The notes below the pieces were generated by a model. It searched no databases and was not told the origin of the DNA. It worked only from the letters and a program-made list of their open reading frames with translations. From positions 37,596 to 101,595 of IMG/VR virus record IMGVR_UViG_3300033148_004210: DNA of 64,000 nt; one strand, written 5' to 3'. This DNA is from a virus. Shown piece after piece: positions 48,925 to 56,578 of the stretch; within the stretch, counting starts at the first letter, position 1, and every line of letters begins with the position of its first letter. Made by a program: the position numbers and the translations under genes.

Positions 48925-49085
48925 TTTTGTAACTCCCATATATATTGATATTCCGCACTTTTTAAAATTTCCGTCATCATATAATTGATAGTCCTATTCA
49001 CAACCCATATATTATAAAAATACAATGCTATGATAATCGTTATGCTTATTGTAAAAAGTATTTTATATCGTTTCAATATAGTCAT
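48921..49085 (-). CDS. Small membrane protein
   Basis: 54 residues with one hydrophobic segment (KILFTISITIIIALYFYNIWVV). Start ATG 49085-49083, stop overlapping the neighbour by 4 nt. Preceded by a TATAAT-like box at 49103-49108 and the repeats at 49155-49202. Confidence 0.5.
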   Translation of the reverse strand: MTILKRYKILFTISITIIIALYFYNIWVVNRTINYMMTEILKSAEYQYIWELQK

Positions 49086-49154
49086 TTTATATTTTTTCCT
49101 ATATTATATAATCCATTTTGTAATTTTTCATATTGTCATATAGCAACCCGAAAT

Positions 49155-49202
49155 CTAACTTTTTAAATTCCTAAAAATAACTAACTTTCGCAAATTCCTA
49201 AC
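49155..49202. repeat. Two tandem copies of the conserved 20-22 nt element
   Basis: 49155-49175 (CTAACTTTTTAAATTCCTAA) and 49181-49202 (CTAACTTTCGCAAATTCCTA, then AC). Same motif as upstream of six promoters. Confidence 0.65.
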
Positions 49203-49368
49203 ACTTTGTTATACTTGAAACCCACCCATAATAATACTTATCTGTATTTTTTTCTAAAATTTCAGTATATCCAAAACATACATGGAAATATTGTTTTCCG
49301 TTTCGTGGCAACCTTCGCCACCCCCATTTTTTACTGATTTTTTTCGCTTCGTTTTTTGTTATTTCCAT
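49198..49368 (-). CDS. Small hypothetical protein
   Basis: 56 residues, KNEAKKISKKWGWRRLPRNGKQYFHVCFGYTEILEKNTDKYYYGWV. Stop TAG. No family recognised. Confidence 0.5.
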   Translation of the reverse strand: MEITKNEAKKISKKWGWRRLPRNGKQYFHVCFGYTEILEKNTDKYYYGWVSSITKC

Positions 49369-49401
49369 TTTTTCGCCTTCCTTTCGAGTTTCCTTACCCT
49401 T

Positions 49402-49460
49402 CGTCCTTCCTTCCGCTTTTCGCCCGTTTTTACCCTATAAAATCACAAAATCCACCCTAT
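49402..49460. repeat. Direct repeat, copy 1 (59 nt)
   Basis: Similar to 51233-51291, sharing CGTCCTTCCTTCCG and CCGTTTTTACCCTATAAAAT. It covers the 3' end of the 49457-49633 gene and the space below. Confidence 0.55.
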
Positions 49461-49633
49461 TTTTTAACTTGTCTGATGTCCTGTCCTTTTAACTTTTTAC
49501 CATTACAACTGCATAAAAATTCAGTTTTATGTCCGCAGTTTTGAATTATAAAATTTTCAACCCAAACTTGCAAACTATAATCAAACCCATTTTTGACAAA
49601 ACCGTCTATTTCCATGTTGTTAGAGTATCTCAT
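49457..49633 (-). CDS. Small hypothetical protein
   Basis: 58 residues, QNCGHKTEFLCSCNG suggests a small metal or disulphide cluster; GGAGGT upstream of ATG 49633. Stop TAG. Confidence 0.5.
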   Translation of the reverse strand: MRYSNNMEIDGFVKNGFDYSLQVWVENFIIQNCGHKTEFLCSCNGKKLKGQDIRQVKK

Positions 49634-49732
49634 AATTTTTTACCTCCAAAAAAGTCGCGTTTATAGCCTTCTCTTGCCACGTTTTCGGGCAAGGCATACT
49701 AAACCTTACCCTTTTCGTATTCAAACCGAATT

Positions 49733-50047
49733 TTATATCTTTTGATATTCGTTAATGTAAAGCTGAAATTGCCCCACTTTACCAATGGCATATCCCAACC
49801 CTTTTCTAACTTTTGTTAGTAATTGCCTGAAAGTTAAAGCTCCCTCGCCTTCGCTTCCAAACCCACTACTGTCTACAAAATAAGTATTGACTTTTTGCCA
49901 ACCCTTCGGGATATAATCCCCTAACCGCTTACAACCTCTCACGCCTTCATCACAATTCTTTTTTGCAACATAAAGCTCAAGCCCTTCGTTTTCCGCTTCC
50001 TTCGTTGCCTTCTTATTCATGGCGATAATTTGTTTTATACTATACAT
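49733..50047 (-). CDS. Hypothetical protein
   Basis: 104 residues: KNCDEGVRGCKRLGDYIPKGWQKVNTYFVDSSGFGSEGEGALTFRQLLTKVRKGLGYAIGKVGQFQLYI. Alpha/beta; no family recognised. Confidence 0.58.
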   Translation of the reverse strand: MYSIKQIIAMNKKATKEAENEGLELYVAKKNCDEGVRGCKRLGDYIPKGWQKVNTYFVDSSGFGSEGEGALTFRQLLTKVRKGLGYAIGKVGQFQLYINEYQKI

Positions 50048-50064
50048 TTTTTTTACCCCCTTTT

Positions 50065-50145
50065 TTACTTTTCATCTTTATCTTTACTTCCTGATATACT
50101 TTTCAATTCCTTTTCAAACTTTTCGAGCTTTTCTTTTCGGCTCAT
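50065..50145 (-). CDS. Tiny helical protein
   Basis: 26 residues, MSRKEKLEKFEKELKSISGSKDKDEK. ATG 50145-50143. Weak support. Confidence 0.35.
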   Translation of the reverse strand: MSRKEKLEKFEKELKSISGSKDKDEK

Positions 50146-50165
50146 TGTAAGTCCTTCTTTTTTTT

Positions 50166-50312
50166 TTATTCTGCTGTGTATCCGTCAAACCAATTTTTAC
50201 CTTGCGTATCCTCCCGTTGACAATGTTTTTGAGCTTCTTTTAAAGTAAGCCCTATTTTTATAACTTTATTACCGCCTTCAAAAATAAATCGGATTATTTT
50301 GTATTTTTTCAT
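50166..50312 (-). CDS. Conserved small phage protein
   Basis: 48 residues: MKKYKIIRFIFEGGNKVIKIGLTLKEAQKHCQREDTQGKNWFDGYTAE. The pattern (IKxGLTLxEAQxHCxxxxTxGxxWFDGY) is seen in many phages, function unknown. Confidence 0.6.
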   Translation of the reverse strand: MKKYKIIRFIFEGGNKVIKIGLTLKEAQKHCQREDTQGKNWFDGYTAE

Positions 50313-50313
50313 T

Positions 50314-50688
50314 TTACCCCCTCCAATTTTTTAACTCTTGCCTTGCAAAATTATCTGCCCGTATTTCAAAAGCACAACTATCGTGATATTGGCTACTTTG
50401 ATAATATCGAATTGTATCAAAAGACTTCAATTCGTCTTTTAGTATATCCTTATCAATAGCATGTTTTATTTCGTGCAACAATGCCAGTATATATAGGTAT
50501 TGTTTACTTTGTATATTCAACCGTTTTTGTAACGTCCCCGTGCCTATTGCTTTATATCCGAAATGTATAAAATCAATATCAACCCTATAATTACATAGCT
50601 GTCCGTCAATATCAAACTCAATTCGAGTATTAAGATTATACTTTTTTTTATAATGTGTAAAAATTTTTTCAAGTTTTTTTGCGTTCAT
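50314..50688 (-). CDS. HExxH putative metallopeptidase
   Basis: 124 residues. LLHEIKHAIDKDILKDEL (HEIKH) and EIRADNFARQEL, a possible third ligand, as in small phage metallopeptidases. Function unknown. Confidence 0.6.
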   Translation of the reverse strand: MNAKKLEKIFTHYKKKYNLNTRIEFDIDGQLCNYRVDIDFIHFGYKAIGTGTLQKRLNIQSKQYLYILALLHEIKHAIDKDILKDELKSFDTIRYYQSSQYHDSCAFEIRADNFARQELKNWRG

Positions 50689-50720
50689 TTTACTTCCCTG
50701 TATTTTTCAACCCTTTTACC

Positions 50721-50984
50721 TCATACCAATTTTTTATCTTCTATATTTTGTAACCATTTTTCGTAATTTTTTAAATACTTCTGTCTGATAGATATGGGTA
50801 TATCTTTTATCAAAGAATTATCTACATCTATAATTGATATAATATCTTTTATAGCTTGACTTGTTTTAAAAGTATATTCACTTGTTGCAAATAATTTTTC
50901 AAAATCGTTGCGATATTCTAATTTTTCTCCCGATTTTTCTAAATACTTTACATCTTGTAATAATTCTTTTTTTAAATTTTCCAT
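50721..50984 (-). CDS. Hypothetical protein
   Basis: 87 residues, helical (KDIISIIDVDNSLIKDIPISIRQKYLKNYEKWLQN). First gene under the promoter at 51004-51032. Confidence 0.55.
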   Translation of the reverse strand: MENLKKELLQDVKYLEKSGEKLEYRNDFEKLFATSEYTFKTSQAIKDIISIIDVDNSLIKDIPISIRQKYLKNYEKWLQNIEDKKLV

Positions 50985-51003
50985 TTTTTATCCCTCCATA
51001 TAT

Positions 51004-51063
51004 AGTATACCATATTCAGAAGTTTTTTACAAGGTCTATATAGTAACTTTTTTATATCTTAAC
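51004..51063 (-). promoter_or_regulatory. Sigma-70-like promoter with upstream conserved element
   Basis: Minus strand TTGTAA (51032-51027), 17 nt, TATACT (51009-51004). Element GTAACTTTTTTATATCTTAA (then C) at 51043-51063, 10 nt above -35. Drives the gene at 50984. Confidence 0.7.
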
Positions 51064-51086
51064 TTTATCATATAGTAACTCAAAAT

Positions 51087-51134
51087 CTAACTTTTAAAAT
51101 TCTTAAAAATAACTAACTTTCTTGTATTCCTAAC
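51087..51134. repeat. Two more copies of the conserved element
   Basis: 51087-51107 (CTAACTTTTAAAATTCTTAA) and 51113-51134 (CTAACTTTCTTGTATTCCTA, then AC), just upstream of the promoter above, giving three copies within about 90 nt. Confidence 0.63.
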
Positions 51135-51232
51135 GCCACTTATTTTTCCGACCTTAACCTTGACCGCTTGTTTTACCTTGAAAACCGCCAATTTAGGCTC
51201 GCCTTGACTTCTTTTCTGCCTTCCTAACCTTC

Positions 51233-51291
51233 CGTCCTTCCTTCCGTTTTCCGTCCGTTTTTACCCTATAAAATCGCAAAATTTGCCCTAT
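51233..51291. repeat. Direct repeat, copy 2 (59 nt)
   Basis: Counterpart of 49402-49460. Lies directly after the stop of the 51293-51652 gene (minus strand), so it would be a shared 3' region. Confidence 0.55.
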
Positions 51292-51292
51292 C

Positions 51293-51652
51293 TTATGCGG
51301 AGTATACTTCCAACCAATACAAGCCCAAACTTTTAAAAATCGTTAAACCGCCAAAATCCTCCAAAAATCTCTTGACTTCTTTTATGCTTAATCTTAACCG
51401 CTTGACTATAAGCCGATTATTGTATACCGTTTTTTGCCCGTTTTGCCCTATGCAAACGCCACGCCTTACGCCTTCCGTATAAAATACCGCCTTTTCACCT
51501 TCCGCAAATAATCGCCTTATGCCTTCCGTCAATTTTGCCCTTGTTTTATACTTAATGAGTATTATGTTATCCGCATATACCTTGCCCGAATTATCAAGCC
51601 AAAAACCTTTTGCCCTTGTTTTTCTTTTTGCTATTTTGTAAAGTGTATACAT
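51293..51652 (-). CDS. Hypothetical basic protein
   Basis: 119 residues, basic, beta/alpha (YKIAKRKTRAKGFWLDNSGKVYADNIILIKYKTRAKLTEGIRRLF; LIVKRLRLSIKEVKRFLEDFGGL). The coding looks richer in G on the minus strand than its neighbours. No family recognised. Confidence 0.55.
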   Translation of the reverse strand: MYTLYKIAKRKTRAKGFWLDNSGKVYADNIILIKYKTRAKLTEGIRRLFAEGEKAVFYTEGVRRGVCIGQNGQKTVYNNRLIVKRLRLSIKEVKRFLEDFGGLTIFKSLGLYWLEVYSA

Positions 51653-51665
51653 GATAATCCTTTTG

Positions 51666-51836
51666 TTATAACTTCGGATAATTTTTTGATAACCCTTTTA
51701 AACATAAAATCCCGTTAAAAATCTCCAACCCTTGTTTTTTTAATGTCCTCAATTCTTTAATCCGTAAAGCTATCCGTTGACGTTGCCTTGCCCGTTTAAT
51801 TTGCCTTGCCCATTTTTTATCCCTTGTATACTTCAT
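51666..51836 (-). CDS. Small basic protein
   Basis: 56 residues, Arg/Lys-rich helix (KKWARQIKRARQRQRIALRIKELR). ATG 51836-51834, overlapping the next stop. Confidence 0.48.
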   Translation of the reverse strand: MKYTRDKKWARQIKRARQRQRIALRIKELRTLKKQGLEIFNGILCLKGLSKNYPKL

Positions 51837-51979
51837 TTTGTTTTTCCTTCTTTGTATAACTTTAATTCTTTTTTAACTTCATCAAAATCCGCTAATAAGT
51901 GATAATATTTTATAATAGTTTTAGCATTTTTTAAAGCCCAAAAACAAGCCTCGTATTTGTTTAATAGTTTATTATACAT
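51833..51979 (-). CDS. Small helical protein
   Basis: 48 residues, YEACFWALKNAKTIIKYYHLLADFDEVKKELKLY. ATG 51979-51977 within the end of the metallopeptidase gene. Confidence 0.48.
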   Translation of the reverse strand: MYNKLLNKYEACFWALKNAKTIIKYYHLLADFDEVKKELKLYKEGKTK

Positions 51980-52385
51980 TGTAAGCCTTTTTTTGTAAGG
52001 TGTTTATTGCAAAATCGTCTGCTTCTCTCTCTCGGATAGCCCTCGGATAATCGCTACCTTTTTTTTGGAAGTGTCTTTGTTTATGATGATACAATTCATG
52101 TAGTAAGATGAAACGTAAACACTTTTTTTTATTGTTATGGATAATGTTGTTTATTTTTTGCCTTCTGCCTTCATAATAATCATCGCTATACCCTTTTTTT
52201 ATTCTTAACTTTATGGTATAATAATTAAATTCTATTAGTTTGTCTTTAGGATAATAACAGTTACCCATTATACATTTATCGTATAAAATGTTAAGTCTTA
52301 CCTGTCCGTAATTTACGCCTAAAGTTAGAATAGCCAGCTTTTGGAATAAACTTTTTAATAGTGAGTTATGCTTATTATAATACAT
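51972..52385 (-). CDS. HExxH putative metallopeptidase
   Basis: 137 residues from ATG 52385-52383, which overlaps the upstream stop (TAATG). FILLHELYHHKQRHFQKKGSDYPRAIREREADDFAINTL: HELYH zinc motif with EREADDFA as third ligand region, M78-like. Function unknown. Confidence 0.63.
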   Translation of the reverse strand: MYYNKHNSLLKSLFQKLAILTLGVNYGQVRLNILYDKCIMGNCYYPKDKLIEFNYYTIKLRIKKGYSDDYYEGRRQKINNIIHNNKKKCLRFILLHELYHHKQRHFQKKGSDYPRAIREREADDFAINTLQKKAYNV

Positions 52386-52516
52386 TATACACCGCTTGTT
52401 TTTATTATAAGATAAACCAACCATGTTATTATAGCCAATAAATACCCTATGCCTATCTCTTGTGAATACCTATCATGTAAGGGAATTTTTATTTTATACG
52501 TTGATAATTTTTTCAT
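52385..52516 (-). CDS. Small membrane protein
   Basis: 43 residues with a hydrophobic segment (GIGYLLAIITWLVYLII). Couples to the next gene by TAATG. Confidence 0.48.
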   Translation of the reverse strand: MKKLSTYKIKIPLHDRYSQEIGIGYLLAIITWLVYLIIKTSGV

Positions 52517-52548
52517 TATATACCCTTTTCTTTTGCTTCCCAAAATTT

Positions 52549-52674
52549 TTATCCTAAATCCCTGTCATTATTAGTAAAGCACGTTAAAGTATAATCTTTT
52601 AACAAATAATCAAAAAAATCAGGAAAATATCTATCGAGGCAATTTTCAAAAAATCTATACAATAACTTTTTCAT
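52549..52674 (-). CDS. Small hypothetical protein
   Basis: 41 residues, aromatic rich (YRFFENCLDRYFPDFFDYLLKDY). ATG 52674-52672. Weak ribosome site. Confidence 0.42.
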   Translation of the reverse strand: MKKLLYRFFENCLDRYFPDFFDYLLKDYTLTCFTNNDRDLG

Positions 52675-52690
52675 GGTAATACCTATCCTC

Positions 52691-52882
52691 CTATACACCT
52701 AATAAACACAACACAACCGCAACCACCCAAAATCCAAAGAAAATCACATTGAAAATAATTTTACCTTGTATATGCTCTTGTCGAGCTTTTTCTTTACTTT
52801 GTCCATAATTCACATCACCACTTACACTATCCACTATCCCCGTTATTAACTTTTGGTATGTGTAACTTCTTTTAGTGTTCAT
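52691..52882 (-). CDS. Small membrane protein
   Basis: 63 residues from ATG 52882-52880 (GGAGGC upstream): a soluble start then GKIIFNVIFFGFWVVAVVLCLLGV at the C terminus, a tail-anchor-like helix. First gene of the minus-strand block after the divergence region. Confidence 0.55.
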   Translation of the reverse strand: MNTKRSYTYQKLITGIVDSVSGDVNYGQSKEKARQEHIQGKIIFNVIFFGFWVVAVVLCLLGV

Positions 52883-52902
52883 TGTCCTTGCCTCCATTAT
52901 CC

Positions 52903-52960
52903 AGTATACACTATCTACACCAGAAGACAAGAGGGAAAAACTTCCTTTTTTATCCTTAAC
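52903..52960 (-). promoter_or_regulatory. Promoter of the leftward block with degenerate upstream element
   Basis: Minus strand TTGTCT (52930-52925), 16 nt, TATACT (52908-52903). At 52941-52960 a diverged element (CTTCCTTTTTTATCCTTAAC) sits 10 nt above the -35 box, the same place as in the better copies. Confidence 0.58.
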
Positions 52961-53005
52961 ACCCTACGCTTACATCATACCTGTATACATACACACCGCG
53001 ATAAG

Positions 53006-53086
53006 CTAACTATTGCATACTCTTAACATCTACTCTATAACTAACTTTCGCGTATTCCTAACCACTTAACTATTGATAATCCTAAC
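53006..53086. repeat. Iteron-like array of the conserved element
   Basis: Three close copies: 53006-53027 (CTAACTATTGCATACTCTTA, then AC), 53041-53062 (CTAACTTTCGCGTATTCCTA, then AC), 53066-53086 (TTAACTATTGATAATCCTAA, then C). More diverged TAAC steps continue to about 53300. Spacing within a copy is TAAC-N13-TAAC. Confidence 0.65.
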
Positions 53087-53759
53087 TATACAGCCCAACA
53101 TCTTAACCACTTTATAAAACCCTTAACCAAGTGGCTACCAACCGCCAACGAATAAAACCGCTAACGCCTATTCTCCAATACCTTATAATGTAACCAACCA
53201 ATAAGCTATCGCGTAACGCCTTCATTATCTAACTAATGCTATACCAATAAACAACCTATGCTTTAACTATCACTATACAATAAGACGTATACCAATAACT
53301 AACGTGTAAGACAGAGGACAAAAGGATTATACTGATGATAAGGACGATAAATTTTTGCTAAACTCATCAGATGAGAATATCTACGCCACGCACAACCCTC
53401 CATTATAATCATACATTATAACACCGCCTAATCGTTACTATGTAAGGACTTACATCAAAAAAGGGGTGGGGTTAAGATTAGCAAAAGGTAGTTTTTGACC
53501 TATTTTAAACCCTATTGTAGCCTTAAAACGAGCACTTTACCCCCTAAATAGCCCATAATAAGCCCTATATCGGGCATTATAAAAAAGTTCGCCTCACTCT
53601 ATCTTTAATGCTTTTAGTGTCTTCGTAGGGGGTCGTATTTAGCATTATATGGGGGTTTGAATTAATCACTTAGAAGTAAATATAGGGGTTGATTTTAGTA
53701 ATATTAATGGGGTTATGGAATAGACTAAAGGGGACATTATTGGAACATTTTACATAATT

Positions 53760-53815
53760 TATCAGAACTGATACGATAGTGTGGAATTTATAAAACTAAG
53801 TATCAGAATTGATAC
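53760..53815. promoter_or_regulatory. Paired palindromic sites TATCAGAA-TGATAC
   Basis: TATCAGAACTGATAC (53760-53774) and GTATCAGAATTGATAC (53800-53815), about 41 nt (four helical turns) apart. TATCA and TGATA form the inverted arms. A typical arrangement for cooperative repressor or initiator binding. Further CTGATAGGG half-sites occur near 54015 and 54055. Confidence 0.5.
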
Positions 53816-54091
53816 AGTATTATGTTGTGTTGATTTTGATACGTATTTAGGGCTGGGGCTAAATTTAGCTTTAGGGTTAATAGGAGCTAATTCTGAAACG
53901 GGAGTGCATATTTTTGGATGATTTTGTCATATTTGGTGTATAAGTGGTCTGATTTTTTGATAGATAGTGCATATTTTCTATACCTGAAGAAGTATGATAT
54001 TTTAGAATTTATCCTGATAGGGTATAGTATTTTTGTTAAATTGGTAAAATTATACCTGATAGGGGCTGAATTTTTATTTTATATTAAGTAA

Positions 54092-54121
54092 GGGAGGTGG
54101 CATTTTGCCACCCCCCTTTTT
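54092..54121 (+). terminator. Rho-independent terminator
   Basis: GGTGGCA-TTT-TGCCACC stem-loop flanked by G/C and followed by TTTTT on the plus strand. No plus-strand gene lies upstream within the gene-free region, so it would end an untranslated transcript or protect the region from read-through. Confidence 0.65.
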
Positions 54122-54384
54122 CCGAATCATATCGCGTGGTTCGCAAAGTTCGATTTTTATATGACGAATATATGAGATTATGTATGGATACCTACAAAGA
54201 TTTGTATGGATGGATACAATTACAATAAAGGATTGGCACAGGGCGAAGCCCTTAGAAGTTTACTTATAGATAAGGGTTATTTTTGGTGAATTGGGTAGCC
54301 ATCGGTGATTGGTATCCAAATTAAGAATGAAAAAGTGATAATCTTATCATCTGTAATGATAATGAAAATAAATGCCTCAAAACC

Positions 54385-54414
54385 TTGACAGATAGGGGGG
54401 TTATGTGGTATAAT
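54385..54414 (+). promoter_or_regulatory. Rightward sigma-70-like promoter
   Basis: TTGACA (54385-54390), 18 nt ending GTGG, TATAAT (54409-54414). Serves the small plus-strand genes from 54487. No CTAAC element in the same position. Confidence 0.75.
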
Positions 54415-54486
54415 AGAGGTAGAATAAGGTTAAAATGACATGTTAATGTCTACTAGCCCGATTTTTAATATTTAAAGGAGAAGAAA

Positions 54487-54696
54487 ATGTTAGGATTCGT
54501 ATGGTATAAAAGAGGAAATAGAGTAATAGGCAATAGTCGTTACGGGTATGGAAGAAAAGGAACAATAATAAAAATAGACTTTTTGGGAAATATCTTTGAT
54601 AGACGTTCATTTTTAGTTAAATATGATAATGGATTAAAAGCAGGTGGTTATCACGAATTTCGTGAAAATTTAAAGCGAATTAAGGAGAATAAATAA
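54487..54696 (+). CDS. Small hypothetical protein
   Basis: 69 residues, YGYGRKGTIIKIDFLGNIFDRRSFLVKYDNG, an SH3-like small beta protein by pattern. AAAGGAG upstream. First plus-strand gene. Confidence 0.6.
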   Translation: MLGFVWYKRGNRVIGNSRYGYGRKGTIIKIDFLGNIFDRRSFLVKYDNGLKAGGYHEFRENLKRIKENK

Positions 54697-54971
54697 TGAC
54701 TGACTCTAAAAAGAGACTTGAAGAAATATTAAAAGAATTTTATACTCATATCGCAGGGGTCGATGATTACGGATGTAAAGACTGTAGGAAAATAGCAGAA
54801 AAAATCCTAAAAGAATTCGTGTATAAGGATAATTTGCCGAGTGAAGATGAATATGCAAAAAGTTTATATAATTATTTGAAACACACAAAAATTAAATACC
54901 TGTTGAATGGATGGGTGGATTGTATTCCTTTAGCTGAAATTATCCGAAAATTAATAGAAGGAAAGAAATGA
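54696..54971 (+). CDS. Hypothetical protein
   Basis: 91 residues, helical, with CKDCRKIAEKI. ATG overlaps the previous stop by one base (TAATG). Function unknown. Confidence 0.57.
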   Translation: MTDSKKRLEEILKEFYTHIAGVDDYGCKDCRKIAEKILKEFVYKDNLPSEDEYAKSLYNYLKHTKIKYLLNGWVDCIPLAEIIRKLIEGKK

Positions 54972-55135
54972 AAGAAATACTTATAACAGTAAGTGACATA
55001 GAAAAGTATATGGGAATAGATAATTATAGAAAATTTGTAGATGAAATTAACAAAAGATTTAAAAAACAATTTAAAAGAAGCCTCACAGGATTTTGGATAA
55101 TTGCACAACAATTAGAAGAAAAAGATAAATTTTAA
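54968..55135 (+). CDS. Small hypothetical protein
   Basis: 55 residues, MKEILITVSDIEKYMGIDNYRKFVDEINKRFKKQFK. ATG 54968 overlaps the preceding stop by 4 nt. Unknown function. Confidence 0.55.
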   Translation: MKEILITVSDIEKYMGIDNYRKFVDEINKRFKKQFKRSLTGFWIIAQQLEEKDKF

Positions 55136-55151
55136 TAAAGGAGTAACAGTA

Positions 55152-55841
55152 ATGGGATATAATAAAGGCAAAAATAATCCCAATTTTAAATACAATATTA
55201 CAAAACAATTTCTTGTTAAAGAATATATTGTAAATAAAAAATCAATGCCACAAATTGCTAAATTAATTGGTTGTTCTTGGATGAATATTAAAAGATATTT
55301 ATTAAAATATAATATCAGGATTAGAACTTATAAAGAAATAAATTTAGGAAAAAATAATGGAATATGGCAAGGAGATAATGTTTCCTATAATGCTTTACAT
55401 GGTTGGGTAAGAAGGCATTTACCTAAACCCAAAAATTGCCCAAAATGTAATAAAAGACTTGTATATGATTTATCAAATAAAAGTGGAAAATATCTTAGAG
55501 ATTTATCAGATTTTGAATGGTTATGTAGAAAATGCCACATGTTATCAGATAAGCGGTTGGAAAAATTAAAACAATGTAGGATACTAGATATAGGAATCAA
55601 TAAAAGAATATTAAAACAAGAATATATCGATAATCATAAATCAACTACAGAATTAGCTAATGAGTTTAAATGTTCTAGAAGTTGTATAAGAAACAGATTA
55701 ATTAAATATAATATTCCAAGAAGAACTATAAGCGAATCTTTAGCAGGAAAAAATCACCCTATGTATAATAAACATCTTTCAATAACAACAAGACGAAAAA
55801 TAAGCAACTCATTAAAATCAAAAGAAAGGAAAACTGTATGA
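55152..55841 (+). CDS. HNH endonuclease with HTH repeats
   Basis: 229 residues. Two HTH-like repeats (KSMPQIAKLIGCSWMNIKRYLL and KSTTELANEFKCSRSCIRNRLI) flank a zinc region NCPKCNKRLVYD...WLCRKCHMLSD, and a NUMOD-like end (GKNHPMYNKHLSITTRRKIS). HTH repeats are similar to the endonuclease part of the 1766-2986 gene. Likely a free-standing homing endonuclease. Confidence 0.75.
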   Translation: MGYNKGKNNPNFKYNITKQFLVKEYIVNKKSMPQIAKLIGCSWMNIKRYLLKYNIRIRTYKEINLGKNNGIWQGDNVSYNALHGWVRRHLPKPKNCPKCNKRLVYDLSNKSGKYLRDLSDFEWLCRKCHMLSDKRLEKLKQCRILDIGINKRILKQEYIDNHKSTTELANEFKCSRSCIRNRLIKYNIPRRTISESLAGKNHPMYNKHLSITTRRKISNSLKSKERKTV

Positions 55842-56134
55842 GCTTTTTATGTGATAATTGCAAGCAGACTAGCCCCCCGAGAACTAGAATGAATAAAATA
55901 ATAATAAAAAAAAGAGAAAGGGCGTATTATAATATTATAATTAGACATAAATTAATTAAAAAAGAAAGATATATGCAATTCGAAAGAAAAGACCAACAAA
56001 TTTTAGAAAATCTTGAAAGACAAGGTTGGAAAGTGGTAAACGAATCATTCTCAAAAGGAATTGAGATTGTGAAAGAAAAAAGTATATGTGAGGATTGTAA
56101 TAAGAAATTGGAGAAAAATAGTGAGACATTCTAA
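55838..56134 (+). CDS. Zinc-binding hypothetical protein
   Basis: 98 residues, CDNCKQTSPP at the start and CEDCNKKLEKN at the end, with RQGWKVVNESFSKGIEIVKEKS between. Overlaps the HNH stop by 4 nt. No function. Confidence 0.55.
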   Translation: MSFLCDNCKQTSPPRTRMNKIIIKKRERAYYNIIIRHKLIKKERYMQFERKDQQILENLERQGWKVVNESFSKGIEIVKEKSICEDCNKKLEKNSETF

Positions 56135-56267
56135 GAATTCGTTTTATAGAAAATTAAGACTGCCTCCAGAAATCAGAGGAGCAATACGGTTTTTTAATGA
56201 TATAAAAAAGAAAATGTTGACAGAAGATTTAGACAGTCAAGGTTATTCAAGAAAAAAGAGAAAATAA
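56121..56267 (+). CDS. Small basic protein (GTG start)
   Basis: 48 residues, GTG 56121-56123 with GGAG upstream: RHSKNSFYRKLRLPPEIRGAIRFFNDIKKKM. Overlaps the preceding gene end by 14 nt. Confidence 0.45.
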   Translation: MRHSKNSFYRKLRLPPEIRGAIRFFNDIKKKMLTEDLDSQGYSRKKRK

Positions 56268-56268
56268 T

Positions 56269-56352
56269 ATGGATACTTTTATCAGTGTAATAATGTTAAT
56301 AGGTCTTTATTGGTGGTTAACTCATAAACAAAAGAAGAATGAAAGGTTTTAA
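56269..56352 (+). CDS. Tiny membrane protein
   Basis: 27 residues, FISVIMLIGLYWWLTHKQKKNERF, one helix with a positive tail. ATG 56269. Confidence 0.42.
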   Translation: MDTFISVIMLIGLYWWLTHKQKKNERF

Positions 56353-56354
56353 TT

Positions 56355-56564
56355 ATGGAAGATAAGTGGCGAAAAGAATATGATAAATATATGAATAGGC
56401 ATTTAGCGGATACTATTCAAGGATTAGACGAACCTAATAATATACATCATTGTCCAAATTGCGGTGAGTATCTATGGGCTGATAAACATCACATGTCTTA
56501 TGACTTTTGTGTATATTGCGGTGTAAATCTCAAAGGTAAGAAACTTCCTTTTGAGAGGATATAG
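56355..56564 (+). CDS. Zinc-ribbon protein
   Basis: 69 residues, HHCPNCGEYLWADKHHMSYDFCVYCGVNLKG, a classic double CxxCG ribbon. Starts just after the previous stop. Confidence 0.58.
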   Translation: MEDKWRKEYDKYMNRHLADTIQGLDEPNNIHHCPNCGEYLWADKHHMSYDFCVYCGVNLKGKKLPFERI

Positions 56565-56578
56565 ACCAATTTTAGGAT

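Larger units (their letters stand above)
52931..54486. other. 1.55-kb gene-free divergence region, candidate origin/control region
   Basis: No convincing coding frame on either strand. Genes run leftward on one side and rightward on the other. The left third is C-rich on the plus strand with repeated TAAC steps; from about 53450 the plus strand turns G-rich (runs such as GGGGTGGGG). It holds element copies (53006-53086), paired palindromes (53760-53815), a hairpin terminator (54092-54121) and a rightward promoter (54385-54414). Confidence 0.65.

Noticed and set aside
53480-53600. Hairpin near 53565-53580 (GCCC / GGGC) as a terminator
   Set aside because: The stem is only four G/C pairs plus A/T extension and is followed by A-rich, not T-rich, DNA on the plus strand.
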